Below, in pieces: positions 37,726-54,911 of a stretch of DNA of 64,000 nt (the first letter of the stretch is position 1; each line of letters begins with the position of its first letter). The stretch is taken from contig CP087969.1 of NCBI GenBank assembly GCA_024703915.1, positions 3,906,001-3,970,000 of the forward strand. The letters are read 5' to 3'. The translations under genes and the position numbers were made by a program. This DNA is from Massilia sp. H-1. GTDB lineage: Bacteria > Pseudomonadota > Gammaproteobacteria > Burkholderiales > Burkholderiaceae_D. The notes below the pieces were generated by a model that did not search any database, was not told the origin of the DNA, and worked only from the letters and a program-made list of their open reading frames with translations.

Positions 37726-37920
37726 GTGCATTCTCCAATGGATTGATAACAGCAGCGCTCGTGGCGCCGATTTCAAAAATTTTGCGTAGGCCAAAAGGTA
37801 CAACAAATTGTCAGGAACGCAAAGCCGATTGTCGCCTTTGTTGTTAACGTACAAGGGCGCGCATGGTGCATGCCCTTGGGCCGGATCGGCGGGGTAGTTT
37901 GTAAGCAGTTGAAAGCACTG

Positions 37921-38307
37921 CTATTTCTTGAGCGCCTGCAGGTGGGTCAGTTCCTGGGCCACGGCGCGCACCACGATGCGTTCGATCGTGTCTTGCAGGC
38001 CAGTGCGGATTTCACTTGTCAGCCCCACGATGGCATGCTTGAGCACGTCTTCCATGCTGTCGCGCAGGCGCTGTTCCAGCACGAAGTCGACCCGGCCCTG
38101 CAACTGGTGCAGGATGCGTTCGGTCAGGCGTGCCTCGAGCAGGGCCCATTCCGGCTCCGACCAGGTGGCCACCGCCCGTTCTTCGAGGTGGGCGTTGACG
38201 GCGTCGCGTTCAGGATTGGCCTGGACCGGCGCGCTTGCGGCAGGCGCCTCGGCCTGGTCGCTGAATACTTCCGTCAATACCGGAATGCTTTGATCGAACT
38301 GGCTCAT
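37921..38307 (-). CDS. Conserved hypothetical protein next to holC
   Basis: 128 residues, unbroken: acidic N-terminal half, then a helical domain (LEARLTERILHQLQGRVDFVLEQRLRDSMEDVLKHAIVG). Resembles the Burkholderiales DUF2486-type proteins encoded beside holC, but I assign no function. It starts 3 bases after the holC stop, so it is in the same operon. Confidence 0.7.
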   Translation of the reverse strand: MSQFDQSIPVLTEVFSDQAEAPAASAPVQANPERDAVNAHLEERAVATWSEPEWALLEARLTERILHQLQGRVDFVLEQRLRDSMEDVLKHAIVGLTSEIRTGLQDTIERIVVRAVAQELTHLQALKK

Positions 38308-38309
38308 GG

Positions 38310-38732
38310 TCAGGATGCGACGAAATGGGTGAGGGGCAGCGACTGCTGCTTGTAGGCGACGTAGCGCTTGCAGTGCGCATGGCAGCGTCGTCTTCATCGG
38401 TCGAGACGATCTCGAACACGCGCGCAAACCGTTCCACGCCGTCCGGCATGCCGCGGGTCAGGTTGACCAGCATGTCGTAGTGGGGAAACGCCTGCGCCAT
38501 GTTGTCGGTGACGACGATGGGGGAGTGCGCGGCCAGCGCGTGGCCTAGCCATCGCGTGCGGCAGAAAGTCCGTCTCGCCGACCGTCCACAAGCCCTGGTC
38601 CAGGGCTGCGGCCTGGGCCGCGTCTTCGGCCAGCAGCACCAGCTTGCCTTGCGCGCCCAGCGCCTTGCGCGCCAGGCGGCATGCATAGCTGACTTTGTCG
38701 CCGATGTTGGTGTGGAAATCGACCCGCGTCAT
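38310..38732 (-). CDS. holC: DNA polymerase III chi subunit HolC
   Basis: About 140 residues, the usual length: MTRVDFHTNIGDKVSYACRLARKAL, LVLLAEDAAQAAALDQGLWTVGETDFLPHA and PIVVTDNMAQAFPHYDMLVNL. Chi is part of the clamp-loader complex and contacts SSB. The end reads SLPLTHFVAS after a frame correction near 38375; a second break is the scar at 38543-38550. Confidence 0.88.
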
Positions 38733-38740
38733 TGCTTCGC

Positions 38741-39385
38741 TCAAAACTGGAAGCCCGGTGGCGCGGTGGGCGCCGCTGCCTTCTTCTTGCGCTGTTCTTC
38801 GGCTTCCTGGGCGGCCACGCGCATCGCTTCCTGGTCCGGCTCGGCCTTGACCGGCTTCGGCGCGGCGCTGGTGGCCGAACCGTACTGGTAGTTCGACGGC
38901 AGCATCGAGCGTTCCGGATAGGAAGCGGCATTGAGCGCATCGCTCCACGAGCTTTGCTGGTAGCCGATCAGTTTGCTGCGGCCGACGAACAGCATCGGCA
39001 GGCGGCCGTCGCCGCCGTTTTCGCGCAGCTTTTCTTCATCGGCGCCGGTCGCCACGGTTTTTTCGGTGAACGGGATGCCCTTGCTTTTCAGGTAGGCGCG
39101 GCCCGAATCGCAGCTCGGGCAGGGGTTGGTGGTCCACAGCACCACCGGATGGGTGCGCACCGCATTGGCCAGCGCGTAGGGCAGGTCGGCGGCCGAGCTG
39201 CCCAGCACGCTGCTGCTCTTGATCGGCGCGGCCTTGGCCGTGGCTGGCGGCGGGGTGTCGGTAAAGTGGGTCTTGCCATTGGCATCGACCCATTTGTACA
39301 TTTGTGCGCTGGCGCTGGCGGCGCACAACAGCAGGGCCAGGCCGAGGAAGGCGCTGCGCGGGGACAGACTCGTTGCGAATTTCAT
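38741..39385 (-). CDS. Exported DUF4124/glutaredoxin-like protein
   Basis: 214 residues, unbroken. Signal peptide ending CAASASAQ, then MYKWVDANGKTHFTDTPP (DUF4124 domain), then a thioredoxin-like part with TNPCPSCDSGRAYLKSKGIPF (CxxC, glutaredoxin type) and LPMLFVGRSKLIGYQ. Charged Lys/Ala-rich tail. Probably a periplasmic redox protein of the Burkholderiales. AGGAG is 8 bases before the chosen ATG. Confidence 0.82.
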   Translation of the reverse strand: MKFATSLSPRSAFLGLALLLCAASASAQMYKWVDANGKTHFTDTPPPATAKAAPIKSSSVLGSSAADLPYALANAVRTHPVVLWTTNPCPSCDSGRAYLKSKGIPFTEKTVATGADEEKLRENGGDGRLPMLFVGRSKLIGYQQSSWSDALNAASYPERSMLPSNYQYGSATSAAPKPVKAEPDQEAMRVAAQEAEEQRKKKAAAPTAPPGFQF

Positions 39386-39412
39386 ACTCATTCTCCTGCT
39401 GGCACGGTCGGT

Positions 39413-41500
39413 TCAGGACGACATGCCGCTGTGGCGTAACAGCGCGTCAATGCTCGGCTCGCGGCCACGGAAGGCCTTGAACGAGTCGAGCGCGGGGCGC
39501 GAACCTCCGACAGCGAGAATCTCTTGTTGAAACCGCTTGCCGGTACTGTCGGACAGATCGCCGCCGCTTCTACCGCCACCGCTTCCTCGAAGGCGGCATA
39601 GGCGTCGGCGGACAGGACTTCTGCCCACTTGTAGCTATAGTACCCGGCAGCATACCCGCCTGCAAAGATATGTCCGAAAGAGTGTTGGAATCGGTTGAAT
39701 GCCGGGGGCATCATGACCGAAAACTTGGCACGAACATCATTAATCAGGTCCTGGACCGGCTTGCCCATCTACCGGGTCGTAGTCATAATGTAAATGCATG
39801 TCGACCAGCGAGAATTCCACCTGGCGCAGCGTCTGCATGCCGGACTGGAAATTTTTGGCAGCGGTCATCTTGTCGAACAGCGCGCAGCAGCAGCCCTCGC
39901 CGGTCTTGACGTGGGCCGTCATGTGCTGCAGCACCTCCCACTTCCAGCAGAAGTTTTCCATGAATTGGGACGGCAGTTCGACCGCGTCCCATTCGACGCC
40001 GGAAATGCCGGACACGCCGAGTTCCTCGACCTGGGTCAGCATGTGGTGCAGGCCGTGGCCGAATTCGTGGAACAGGGTGGTCACTTCGTCATGCGTAAAC
40101 AGCGATGGCTGCGGCACGCCGTCGCTGCTGGCGGGCGGCGTGAAATTGCAGGTCAGGTAGGCGACCGGCGTTTGCACGGCGCCGTTGGCCAGCACCCGCC
40201 GTCCGCGCGCGTCGCTCATCCACGCGCCTTGCTGCTTGCCTAAGCACGTGCATACAGGTCGAGGTAGAACTGGCCCACCAGCGCGCCGTCGCGCTCGATG
40301 CGGTAAAAGCGCACGTCCGGATGCCAGGTGGCTGCCGTGTCCGGCTTGATCTGCACCGAGAACAGGCTTTGCACGAGACGGAACAGGCCGTCGACGACTT
40401 TATGCTCGGGGAAGTATTGCTTCACTTCCTGGGCCGAGAAGGCATAGCGGCGTTCGCGCAGTTTTTCCGAGGCATAGGTCAGGTCCCAGGCTTCGAGCTG
40501 GGCGATGCCCAGCTCGTCGCGCGAAGGCTTGCACCTCGGCCAGGTCCTGTTCGGCGAACGGGCGCGCGCGCGCCAGGTCTTCCAGGAAGGCGATCACGTG
40601 TTCCGGGCTTTGCGCCATTTTCGGCACCAGCGACACTTCGGCGAAGTTGCGGTAGTCGAGCAGCTTGGCTTCTTCGTCGCGCAACTGCAGCAGGGTAGCG
40701 ATATTGCCCGAGTTGTCCCATTGCTCGAGCTGGCTGAACGCGCTGCCCATCTCGGACGCCTTGGTGGCGTTGGCGCGGTAGATGGTTTCGCGCAATGCAC
40801 GCTGGTCGGCAAATTGCAGGATCGGGTAGTAGGACGGGAAATGCAGCGAGAATTGCCAGCCGCTCTTGCCCTCGCGTTCGGCTGCGGTGCGCGCAGCCTG
40901 CTTGACGTCGTCCGGCAGGCTTAGCCAGCTCGGCCTCGGTCTCGACCAGCAGCTTGTAATCGTTGGTCGCGTCGAGCACGTTTTCGGAGAAGCGGGTCGA
41001 GACGGCCGCATGCTGTTCCTGGATCGCCGCGAAGCGTTCCTTCTTGTCGGCCGCCAGTTCGGCGCCGCCCAGGCGGAAATTGCGCAGCTCGTTTTCGAGG
41101 ATTTTCTTGCGCGGTCCGACAGCGCGGCGTAGGCGCGGCTGGCCTTGATCGCCTTGTATTTGGCGAACAGCGCTTCGTTCTGCGACAGCGCGGTCCAGAA
41201 TTCGGTCAGGCGCGGCTGGTTTTCGTTGTAGACGGCGCGCAGTTCGGGCGTGTCGACCACGTTGTTCAGATGGTCGACGATGCCCCAGGCGCGGGCCAGC
41301 TTTTCGGTCGCGTCTTCGAGCGGGACGACAAAACTTTCCCAGCTGACGTCGCCGGAGGCCGCTTCCAGGCCTAAGCCACCACGCTGGTGGCGGCGGCAAT
41401 CAGTTCGTCCAGCGCCGGCGACACATGCGCCGAGCGTGATGGCATCGAAACGCGGCAGGCCGCTGAAGTCGAGGAGGGGGTTGCTTGCTACGGTGTTCAT
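39413..41500 (-). CDS. prlC: Oligopeptidase A (M3 zinc metallopeptidase)
   Basis: About 690 residues. Zinc motif HEFGHGLHH within [15 protein letters not shown], upstream [22 protein letters not shown] and downstream [20 protein letters not shown] are characteristic of the M3 family. It degrades signal peptides and other oligopeptides in the cytoplasm. Start at the second of two ATGs, 8 bases after AGGAG. Breaks at scars 39565, 40241, 40920 and 41371 and some indels; the final part ends [13 protein letters not shown]. Confidence 0.9.
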
Positions 41501-41547
41501 GTTCATCTCTCCTGGTATCTGTGCGCGGCGCTGCCGGAGCGCCTGGT

Positions 41548-42394
41548 TCAAATGCGTTCTGCTGCTTCGACCGTGTTCATGAGCAGCATGGTAATCGTCA
41601 TCGGGCCCACGCCGCCCGGTACCGGCGTGATGTGCGAGGCCACTGCGCGCACCGCCGCGGTATCGACATCGCCGCACAGTTTGCCCGCATCGTCGCGGTT
41701 CATGCCCACATCGATCACGATCGCGCCTGGCTTGACCATGTCGGCGGTGAGCGTGTTGCGGCGGCCCACGGCGGCCACCACGACATCGGCCTGGCGCGTG
41801 TGGTAGGCCAGGTCCGGGGTCGCACTATGGCATATGGTCACGGTTGCATTCGCTTGCAAGAGCAGCAGCGCCATTGGTTTGCCGACCGTGTTGCTGCGGC
41901 CGATGACGACCGCGTGCTTGCCGCGCAGATCGTAGCCTGTGCTTTCGATCAATTTCATGCAGCCGTAAGGAGTGCACGGGCGGAAGCCTTCCAGGCCGGT
42001 CATCAGTTCAGCCTACCGACAGCACCGAATAGCCGTCCACGTCCTTGGTGGTGGAGATCGCTTCGATCACCTTGTGCGGATTGATGTGCTTGGGCAAAGG
42101 CATCTGCACCAGGATGCCGTGGATGGCCGGGTCGGCATTGAGCGCCGCGATCCGCTCCAGCAGGGCAGACTCGGTCAGATCGGCATCGTATTTTTCGAGC
42201 AGGGAATGAAAGCCCACGTCGCCGCAAGCCTTGACCTTGTTACGCACATAGACCTGGCTGGCCGGGTCTTCGCCCACCAGGATCACCGCCAGACCGGGCT
42301 GTTTGCCCTGGGCGGTCAGCTTGGCCGCGCGCTGGCCGATCTCGGTGCGCAGTTGTTGGGAGAGGAGGACGCCATCGATCGTTTGTGCGGACAT
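41548..42394 (-). CDS. folD: Bifunctional methylenetetrahydrofolate dehydrogenase/cyclohydrolase FolD
   Basis: About 282 residues. [14 protein letters not shown] contains the catalytic Lys in the YxxxK motif; [29 protein letters not shown] (NADP loop) and [11 protein letters not shown] are all present. It makes 10-formyl-THF for purine and formyl-Met synthesis. One break at about 42009 (GCCTACC) lies just before [14 protein letters not shown]; otherwise complete. Confidence 0.94.
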
Positions 42395-42516
42395 GGTGGT
42401 TTTTGCCGGAAGAAGGGAGGGAAGGCGAGATTATACGGCCATGAAGGCAATTTGGCCGAGCGGCAAAACCGTGCGCCCATAGGTGTTTTCCACAATATGA
42501 AATGATATATCGCAAT

Positions 42517-42545
42517 TTGAAAAACTAGAAAAACGCTGTTAGAAT
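42517..42545 (+). promoter_or_regulatory. Sigma-70-like promoter of the pyruvate dehydrogenase operon
   Basis: TTGAAA at 42517-42522, 17-base spacer, TAGAAT at 42540-42545, 59 bases before the aceE ATG. The rest of the 209-base gap is AT-rich and holds no gene; AAGGAG precedes the ATG. Confidence 0.65.
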
Positions 42546-42603
42546 CGATGCACTAATTTTGGGTAATGGTAAATTGTCAGCAAAATCATAAGGAGACGCA
42601 TCA

Positions 42604-45297
<2,694 letters not shown>

Positions 45298-45308
45298 GAG
45301 ATACCACC

Positions 45309-45391
45309 TCGTCGTCCTCGCGAAGGCGGGGACCCATAGCGCTGCCGAATTCGGAGATGTGCCATGGCCCCCGCCTACGCGAGGGCGACTT
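45309..45391. repeat. Imperfect palindromic repeat between aceE and aceF
   Basis: Left arm GTCGTCCTCGCGAAGGCGGG (45311-45330) pairs with CCCGCCTACGCGAGGGCGAC (45370-45389). The same unit recurs after lpdA at 48574-48673. A dispersed intergenic repeat of the 'CGTCCTCGCGAAGGCGGGGACCC' kind widespread in proteobacteria. Confidence 0.75.
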
Positions 45392-45418
45392 GCTAACTAT
45401 AAGAACGGAGCTAACGCT

Positions 45419-46755
45419 ATGAGTACAGTGGAAGTCAAAGTCCCGGATATCGGCGACTTCAAGGAAGTCGAAGTCATCGAACTGATGGTCAAGGTGGGCG
45501 ATACTATCAAGGTCGACCAGTCGCTGGTCACCGTCGAATCCGACAAGGCCAGCATGGAGATCCCGTCCAGCCATGCGGGCGTGGTCAAGGAACTCAAAAT
45601 CAAGGTGGGCGACAAGGTCGCTGAAGGTTCGCTGGTCCTGATCCTGGAAGCAGCCGAAGGCGCAGCCGCGCCGGCGGGCGGCTCCGGCTCCGGCCGCAGC
45701 ACCGGCACCGGCACCGGCTGCCGCGGCACCCGCCGCCGCGCCAGCAGCAGCACCAGCAGCCAAGCCGCAGCAGCCGCGCCAGCACCGGCAGCAGCCGCGC
45801 CAGCGCCCGCAGCGCCGAACTCGAAAGCGCATGCATCGCCGTCGATCCGCAAGTTTGCGCGTGAACTCGGCGTCGATCTGATGCGCGTGGTAAGCAGCGG
45901 CCCGAAAGGCCGCATCACCCAGGACGACGTGCAGAACTTCGTCAAGGGCGTCATGGCCAGCGCCTCGCCAGGCAATGGTACGGAAGCGCCAAAGGCGGCT
46001 CCGGCGTCGGCCTCGATCTGCTGCCATGGCCGTCGCTCGACTTCCAGCAAGTTCGGTCCGACCGAGCTGCTGCCGCTGTCGCGCATCAAGAAGATCAGCG
46101 GTCCTAATCTGCACCGCAACTGGGTGATGATCCCGCACGTGACGCAGTTCGACGAATCCGACGTCACCGACCTCGAGCAGTTCCGCGTCGATTCGAACGC
46201 GGCCCTGGCCAAGGCCAAGTCGACCGTCAAGCTGACCATGCTCGCTTTCGTGATCAAGGCCAGCGTCGCCGCGCTGAAAAAATACCCGGCGTTCAATGCC
46301 TCGATCGATGGCACGGGCGCCAACCTGATCCTCAAGCAGTACTACAACATCGGCTTCTGCGGCCGACACGCCGAACGGCCTGGTGGTACCGGTGATCAAG
46401 GACGCCGACAAGAAATCGATCTCGCAGATCGCCACCGAAATGGGCGAGCTGTCGGGCCAGGCGCGAAGGCAAGCTCAGTCCCGCCAACATGCAGGGCGCG
46501 ACTTTCACCATCTCGTCGCTGGGCGGCATTGGCGGCACCGCGTTCACGCCGATCATCAACGCACCGGAAGTGGCGATCCTTGGCTTGTCCAAGTCGTCCA
46601 TGAAGCCGGTGTGGGACGGCGCCGCATTCCAGCCGCGCCTGATGCTGCCGCTGTCGCTGTCGTACGACCACCGCGTCATCGACGGCGCCATGGCCGCGCG
46701 CTTCACCGCATATCTGGCAGAAGTCATGTCGGATCTGCGCAAGTCGCTGTTATAA
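45419..46755 (+). CDS. aceF: Dihydrolipoyl acetyltransferase (PDH E2)
   Basis: About 443 residues. One N-terminal lipoyl domain ([13 protein letters not shown] with the lipoyl Lys in DKA), an Ala/Pro-rich linker, the E3-binding domain ([17 protein letters not shown]), then the catalytic acetyltransferase domain ending with the active-site motif [15 protein letters not shown]. Single lipoyl domain, unlike E. coli with three. In the linker the frame slips near 45720-45760; further breaks lie near 46012, 46362 and 46464. Confidence 0.94.
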
Positions 46756-46768
46756 GGAGGACTGACTG

Positions 46769-48569
<1,801 letters not shown>

Positions 48570-48573
48570 GTTA

Positions 48574-48673
48574 CGTCGTCCTCGCGTAGGGCAGGCGCAT
48601 GCGCCTGCCCCATAACACGCTTGCGTCACGACACAGCATATGTGCTATGGGTCCCCGCCTTCGCGAGGACGAT
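48574..48673. repeat. Dispersed palindromic repeat with an embedded perfect palindrome
   Basis: Left arm CGTCGTCCTCGCGTAGG and right arm TCCCCGCCTTCGCGAGGACG match the unit at 45309. Between them lies a 22-base perfect palindrome at 48589-48610 centred on GCGCATGCGC. Located directly after lpdA. Confidence 0.75.
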
Positions 48674-48680
48674 GTGGTGG

Positions 48681-48706
48681 AAAAAGGGAAGCTCGCGCTT
48701 CCTTTT

Positions 48707-48708
<2 letters not shown>
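48681..48708. terminator. Hairpin terminator at the katG 3' end
   Basis: AAAGGGAAGC, TCGC, GCTTCCCTTT with A run before and T run after; usable in both directions. It overlaps the katG stop codon. A near-identical hairpin lies upstream of katG at 51002-51031. Confidence 0.8.
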
Positions 48709-50884
<2,176 letters not shown>

Positions 50885-51001
50885 GAATGATCTCCTTGGT
50901 GGGGGACGGCTGGGAGATTCATCTTAGTACCGAATAATTAATAGTTCAATTTGATTAAATTTATATACTTAATAGGTATTGTTAATGTTGTAGTGGCAAA
51001 C

Positions 51002-51031
51002 AAAAAGGGAAGCTCGCGCTTCCCTTTTCTT
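51002..51031. terminator. Hairpin terminator upstream of katG
   Basis: Near-copy of the hairpin at 48681 (AAAAGGGAAGC TCGC GCTTCCCTTTT). Terminates the short minus-strand gene at 51060. The AT-rich 50940-51000 stretch beside it is a probable katG promoter zone; I see no clear operator. Confidence 0.8.
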
Positions 51032-51059
51032 GCAGCCCGAGGCTGTGCTTGTTCTTTGA

Positions 51060-51245
51060 TTAGCTGTAGCTGGTCCAGCGGGTAGGTATTTCCATATTGC
51101 CGTCGTGGGCGGCGTCGGCGTAGGCGCGCATTTCGGCGACCACGGCTTCGAGTTGTTCGGTATTCGGGTTTTCCAGGAACCCTTTCATGCGTTCATTGAG
51201 CGCGGCGTGCTGATCGCGCCATTCATAGCGAGCGGACTTGCTCAT
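51060..51245 (-). CDS. Hypothetical small soluble protein
   Basis: 61 residues, unbroken: MSKSARYEWRDQHAALNERM, helical and charged, ending PTRWTSYS. AGGAGGG lies 4-10 bases before the ATG, a strong ribosome site. No family recognised. It lies downstream of the tetR gene in the same direction and is followed by a terminator. Confidence 0.7.
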   Translation of the reverse strand: MSKSARYEWRDQHAALNERMKGFLENPNTEQLEAVVAEMRAYADAAHDGNMEIPTRWTSYS

Positions 51246-51324
51246 AGACCCTCCTGTAAAGATGTCAGGTTGCCAGAAGCCCGGCAACTGCTCGGTGCGC
51301 TGACGCACATTGGGAACGGTGGGT

Positions 51325-51981
51325 TCAGGGCTGTAGCAGGACGCTGCGGTAGAACAAGGCCATGCGCTTGTTCAGCAGGCGCAGCATCTCGTCCGCGCGG
51401 CTGCAGTGCCGGATCGAACAGGAAGCGCGAGAATGGGTCGCCCATCACGCATTGGATCAGGAAGCTGGGCAGCAGGTCGAGGTCGACGTCGTCGCGCATC
51501 TGGGCCCGCACTTCGGGCCGCGCAAAGAAACGGCCCAGCATTTCGCGCGTCTGGCGCGGTCCGGCCTCGAAGAACGAAGTCCCCACTTCCGGATTGGTCT
51601 TGGTTTCGGCGATCACCATGCGCTGCACGGCCAGCGCTTCGGGCGCGGTGATCATGTCGAAGAAGTGCTCGCCGAATTCGTCGATCACTTCCTTGAACGG
51701 GCGCTGGTCCACTTCCATCTGGTTGGGCGTGATGAAGCGGTCGCGGTTGGCGATCAGCACGGCCTGGAACAGGCCGGACTTGCCGCCGAATTTGACGTAA
51801 ATTGTCCTAACGGCAACATGGGCTTCTGCGGGCGATCAACTCCAGGCTGACTTTCCCGTAGCCTAATTTGAGAAATAGCTGGCCTGCCGTTTCCGATCAG
51901 GCACTGGTGACGGGCTTCGAGATCGGCGGTGCGGGGACGGCCTGGGGCCTTGTTGGCGGGTGGTACGAAAGCTTTATTCAT
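51325..51981 (-). CDS. TetR/AcrR-family repressor
   Basis: About 215 residues. The HTH (VSLELIAREAHVAVRTIYVKFGGKSGLFQAVL, first 60-95 residues) is typical TetR once the frame is mended near 51815 and 51850. The C-terminal ligand domain includes GDPFSRFLFDP. Divergent from the efflux genes and separated by a palindrome at 52004-52027, so it probably represses the efflux operon and itself. Other breaks near 51403. Confidence 0.82.
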
Positions 51982-52003
51982 GACGTCACTTTAGAACAAA
52001 TTA

Positions 52004-52027
52004 AAATGAAATGCAATCGTTTCATTT
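52004..52027. promoter_or_regulatory. Probable TetR operator
   Basis: AAATGAAA, eight-base spacer, TTTCATTT: a perfect inverted repeat placed directly upstream of the efflux promoter and between it and the divergent tetR gene. Confidence 0.65.
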
Positions 52028-52028
52028 C

Positions 52029-52057
52029 TTGACTTGCTTCAAGGAATGGACAATAAT
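52029..52057 (+). promoter_or_regulatory. Sigma-70-like promoter of the efflux operon
   Basis: TTGACT at 52029-52034, 17-base spacer, AATAAT at 52052-52057. The palindrome ends one base before the -35 box. Confidence 0.6.
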
Positions 52058-52090
52058 GCTCGAACCCCATTTCATTTTCGGAGTCGTACC

Positions 52091-53260
52091 ATGTCCCAGT
52101 CACCTAATAAAGCCGAGCACCCAGCGCTTGTCGCCGTACCGCCAGCAGCCGAGCCGGTTACCACACCGCCGGGTGCGGCCCAGCCGAACTGGCGCGTGCG
52201 CGGCGTGCTGGCCGTGATCGTGCTGGGCGCGGTCGGCTTTGGTGCCAAGATGTGGTACCACAGCACCCATTACGTGGAAACCGAGAACGCCTATGTTGCT
52301 TAGGCCACGTTACGCCAGTGTCGTCGCGCATTGCGGGCGTCGTCACCCGCGTGCTGGTGGAAGACAACCAGACCATCAAGGCTAGAAGCGACGTGATCGC
52401 CGAACTCGATCCGGCCGACCAGCATGTCAAGGTCGAGCAGATCGAAGCCCAGATCGCCAGCGCCCAGCAGCAAGTCCTGCAAGCCGATGCCCAGGTCGCG
52501 CAAACGCGCGCCCAGGCACTGGCCGCAACCGCCCAGGTCGCCCAGTCGCAAGCCCAGCTGGTGCGCGCCAACCAGGATGCCGAGCGTTTCGGCCAGCTGT
52601 ACAGCGCGACCATGAAAGCCGTCTCGAAAGCCGAAGTCGACGCCGCCAATGCCAACCGCGCCGGCGCCACCGCCGACCTGGCCGCCCGCCGCGGCAACGT
52701 GGAAGCAGCCCAGGCCCAGATCAGTGCCATGCGCGCCGCGCGCGCGACGTGGTCAAGGCCCAGATCAAGGTCCTGCAAACCCAGCTCAAGGATGCCAAAC
52801 AGCAGCTCGGCTACAACAAGATCATCGCCCCGGTGGGCGGGCGTCTCGGCAAGCGCAGCGTGGAAGTGGGCGCGCGTCCAGCCCGGCCAGCAGCTCGCTG
52901 CCATCGTGCAGGATGAAGTGTGGGTCACCGCCAACTTCAAGGAAACCCAGCTGGCCTAAGCATCAAGCCTGGCCAGGAAGTCAAAGTCGCCATCGACGCG
53001 CTGGCCAAGCAGCACCTGACCGGCCGCGTGGACAGCTTCTCGCCAGCCTCGGGCAACCAGTTCGCCCTGCTGCTTCTACCGATAACGCCACCGGCAACTT
53101 CACCAAGATCGTGCAGCGCGTGCCGGTCAAGATCACCCTCGGCGCGGCCGACGTCAAAAAGCTGAACGGCCGTCTGGTGCCGGGCATGTCGGCCATGGTC
53201 GAAATCGAAATCACCCAGGCCGCACCGGCCGCTCCTGCTGTCGCAGTCGCTGCCCACTAA
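52091..53260 (+). CDS. EmrA/HlyD-type membrane fusion protein
   Basis: About 390 residues. A single N-terminal membrane helix (VRGVLAVIVLGAVGFGAKMWY), YVETENAYVAGHVTPVSSRIAG (biotinyl-lipoyl half), long coiled coil rich in Ala/Gln (EAQIASAQQQVLQADAQVAQ), the returning half (GRLGKRSVEVGARVQPGQQL), and LPADNATGNFTKIVQRVPV as in EmrA. It bridges the MFS pump and the outer-membrane channel. Scars at 52298-52305, 52380-52388 (in frame), 52954-52961 and 53072-53079. Confidence 0.9.
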
Positions 53261-53269
53261 GATCGCGCC

Positions 53270-54911
53270 ATGACCAGTTCGACCAGTACTTTGAAGGGGG
53301 GCGGCGTGGGGGCCGTTCCCGTGATCGCCGAGAAGGTCGAACTGCGGACCTGGATCGCAGTGGCCATGCCACATGCTCGGCGCGTTCATGGCGATCCTGG
53401 ATATCCAGATCACCAACTCGTCGCTGCACGGACATCCTTGGCTCTCGCTCTCGGCCACGCAGGAAGAGGGCTCGTGGATCTCCACCGCTTATCTGTGCGC
53501 CGAAATCGTCGTCATTCCGCTGACCGCACTGCTCACGCAAGTGTTCGGCCTGCGCACCTACATCATGGGCACGACCGCGCTGTTCCTGATTTTCTCGACC
53601 CTGTGCGGCACCGCCTGGAACCTGGAAAGCATGATCGCGTTCCGCGTGCTGCAAGGCTTCACCGGCGGCGCGCTGATTCCAATGGCGATGACGCTGGTGA
53701 TGACCAAGCTGCCTGCCTCCAAGCGCGGGGCTAAGCATGGGCATCTTTGGCCTGACCGCCACCCTGGCGCTTAGCCATGGGCCCGACCGTGGGCGGCTAC
53801 CTGGCCGAGATCTACGGCTGGCCGACCATCTTCTACATCAACTGGGTACCCGGCCTGCTGCTGCTGTTCGGCGTGTGGTGGGGCCTGGACCGCGACAAGG
53901 GCCAGCTCAAGCTGCTGGCCCAGGCCGACTGGCTCGGCATCGCGCTCATGGCCGTGGGCCTCGGTTCGCTCACCATCATGCTGGAAGAAGGCAATTCGAA
54001 AGACTGGTTCGACTCGAGCTTCATCAACACCTTCATGCCTAGCCTGGCGGTGGTCGGCATCGTGGGCTGGGCTTACACCAGCTTCCTGAGCCCGAAACCG
54101 TTCGTCAATCTGCGCCTTTACGGCCAGCGCAACTTCCTGGTCGCCACCGCGCTGTCGGGCGTGATCGGCATGGGCTTGTACGGCTCCTCGTTCCTGCTGC
54201 CGCTGTACCTGGGCCAGATCATGGCTACACCCCCGATGCAGATCGGCGAAGTGATCATGTGGGCCTAGCCTGCCGCAACTGTTCATCATGCCGTTCGCCG
54301 CCATCCTCTCGTCCAAGGTCGACAACCGCATCCTGTGCGGCTTCGGTCTGACCATGTTCGGCATTTCCTGCCTGATGAACGCCTACATGGATGCCAGCAC
54401 CGGCTACGACCAGCTGTTCTGGTCGCAGATCGTGCGCGCCGCCGGGCAGCCGTTCATCATGCTCACGCTGTCGCAGTTCGCCATGCACGGCATCGCCCCG
54501 AAGGACACGGCGTCCGCATCGAGCCTGTTCAACATGACCCGCAACCTGGGCGGCTCGGTCGGCATCGCGATGCTGGCCACCACGCTGACCAACCGCGAGC
54601 ACTTCCACTCGGCCATCATCGGCCAGTCGGTGTCCTCGTTCTCGGCCGCGACCCAGCAGCGCCTCGACCAGCTGACCGCCGCCTTTGTCAGCAACGGCAT
54701 CGATCCGGCCACGGCGGCCCAGCAGGCCATCGGCGTGATCGACCGCATCGTGCGGCGCGAGTCGTACGTGATGGCCTACAACGACGGCTTCGTGATCATG
54801 GCGGTGTTCCTGTTCGCGTGCGTCGGCGCGCTGTTCTTCGCCGACAAAGTCAAAGCACCAACCGGCCCCGGCAGCCAAGGCCCACTAATATGTACGGAGA
54901 AGCAAACATGA
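53270..54911 (+). CDS. EmrB-type DHA2 MFS drug exporter
   Basis: About 545 residues, 14 expected membrane segments. MLGAFMAILDIQITNSSL is the EmrB-like first helix; QEEGSWISTAYLCAEIVVIPL, FRVLQGFTGGALIPM and MGPTVGGYLAEIYGWPTIFYIN (motif C) follow. Pumps hydrophobic drugs with the membrane fusion protein. Ends either at 54911 (ATGA overlap with the next gene, as given) or, if one base is missing near 54870, at 54890. Scars at about 53732, 53769 and 54265. Confidence 0.88.

Noticed and set aside
45700..45800. Ala/Pro-rich GC repeat in aceF as an independent repeat element
   Set aside because: It is the flexible linker between lipoyl and E3-binding domains; the frame slip there is probably an indel.
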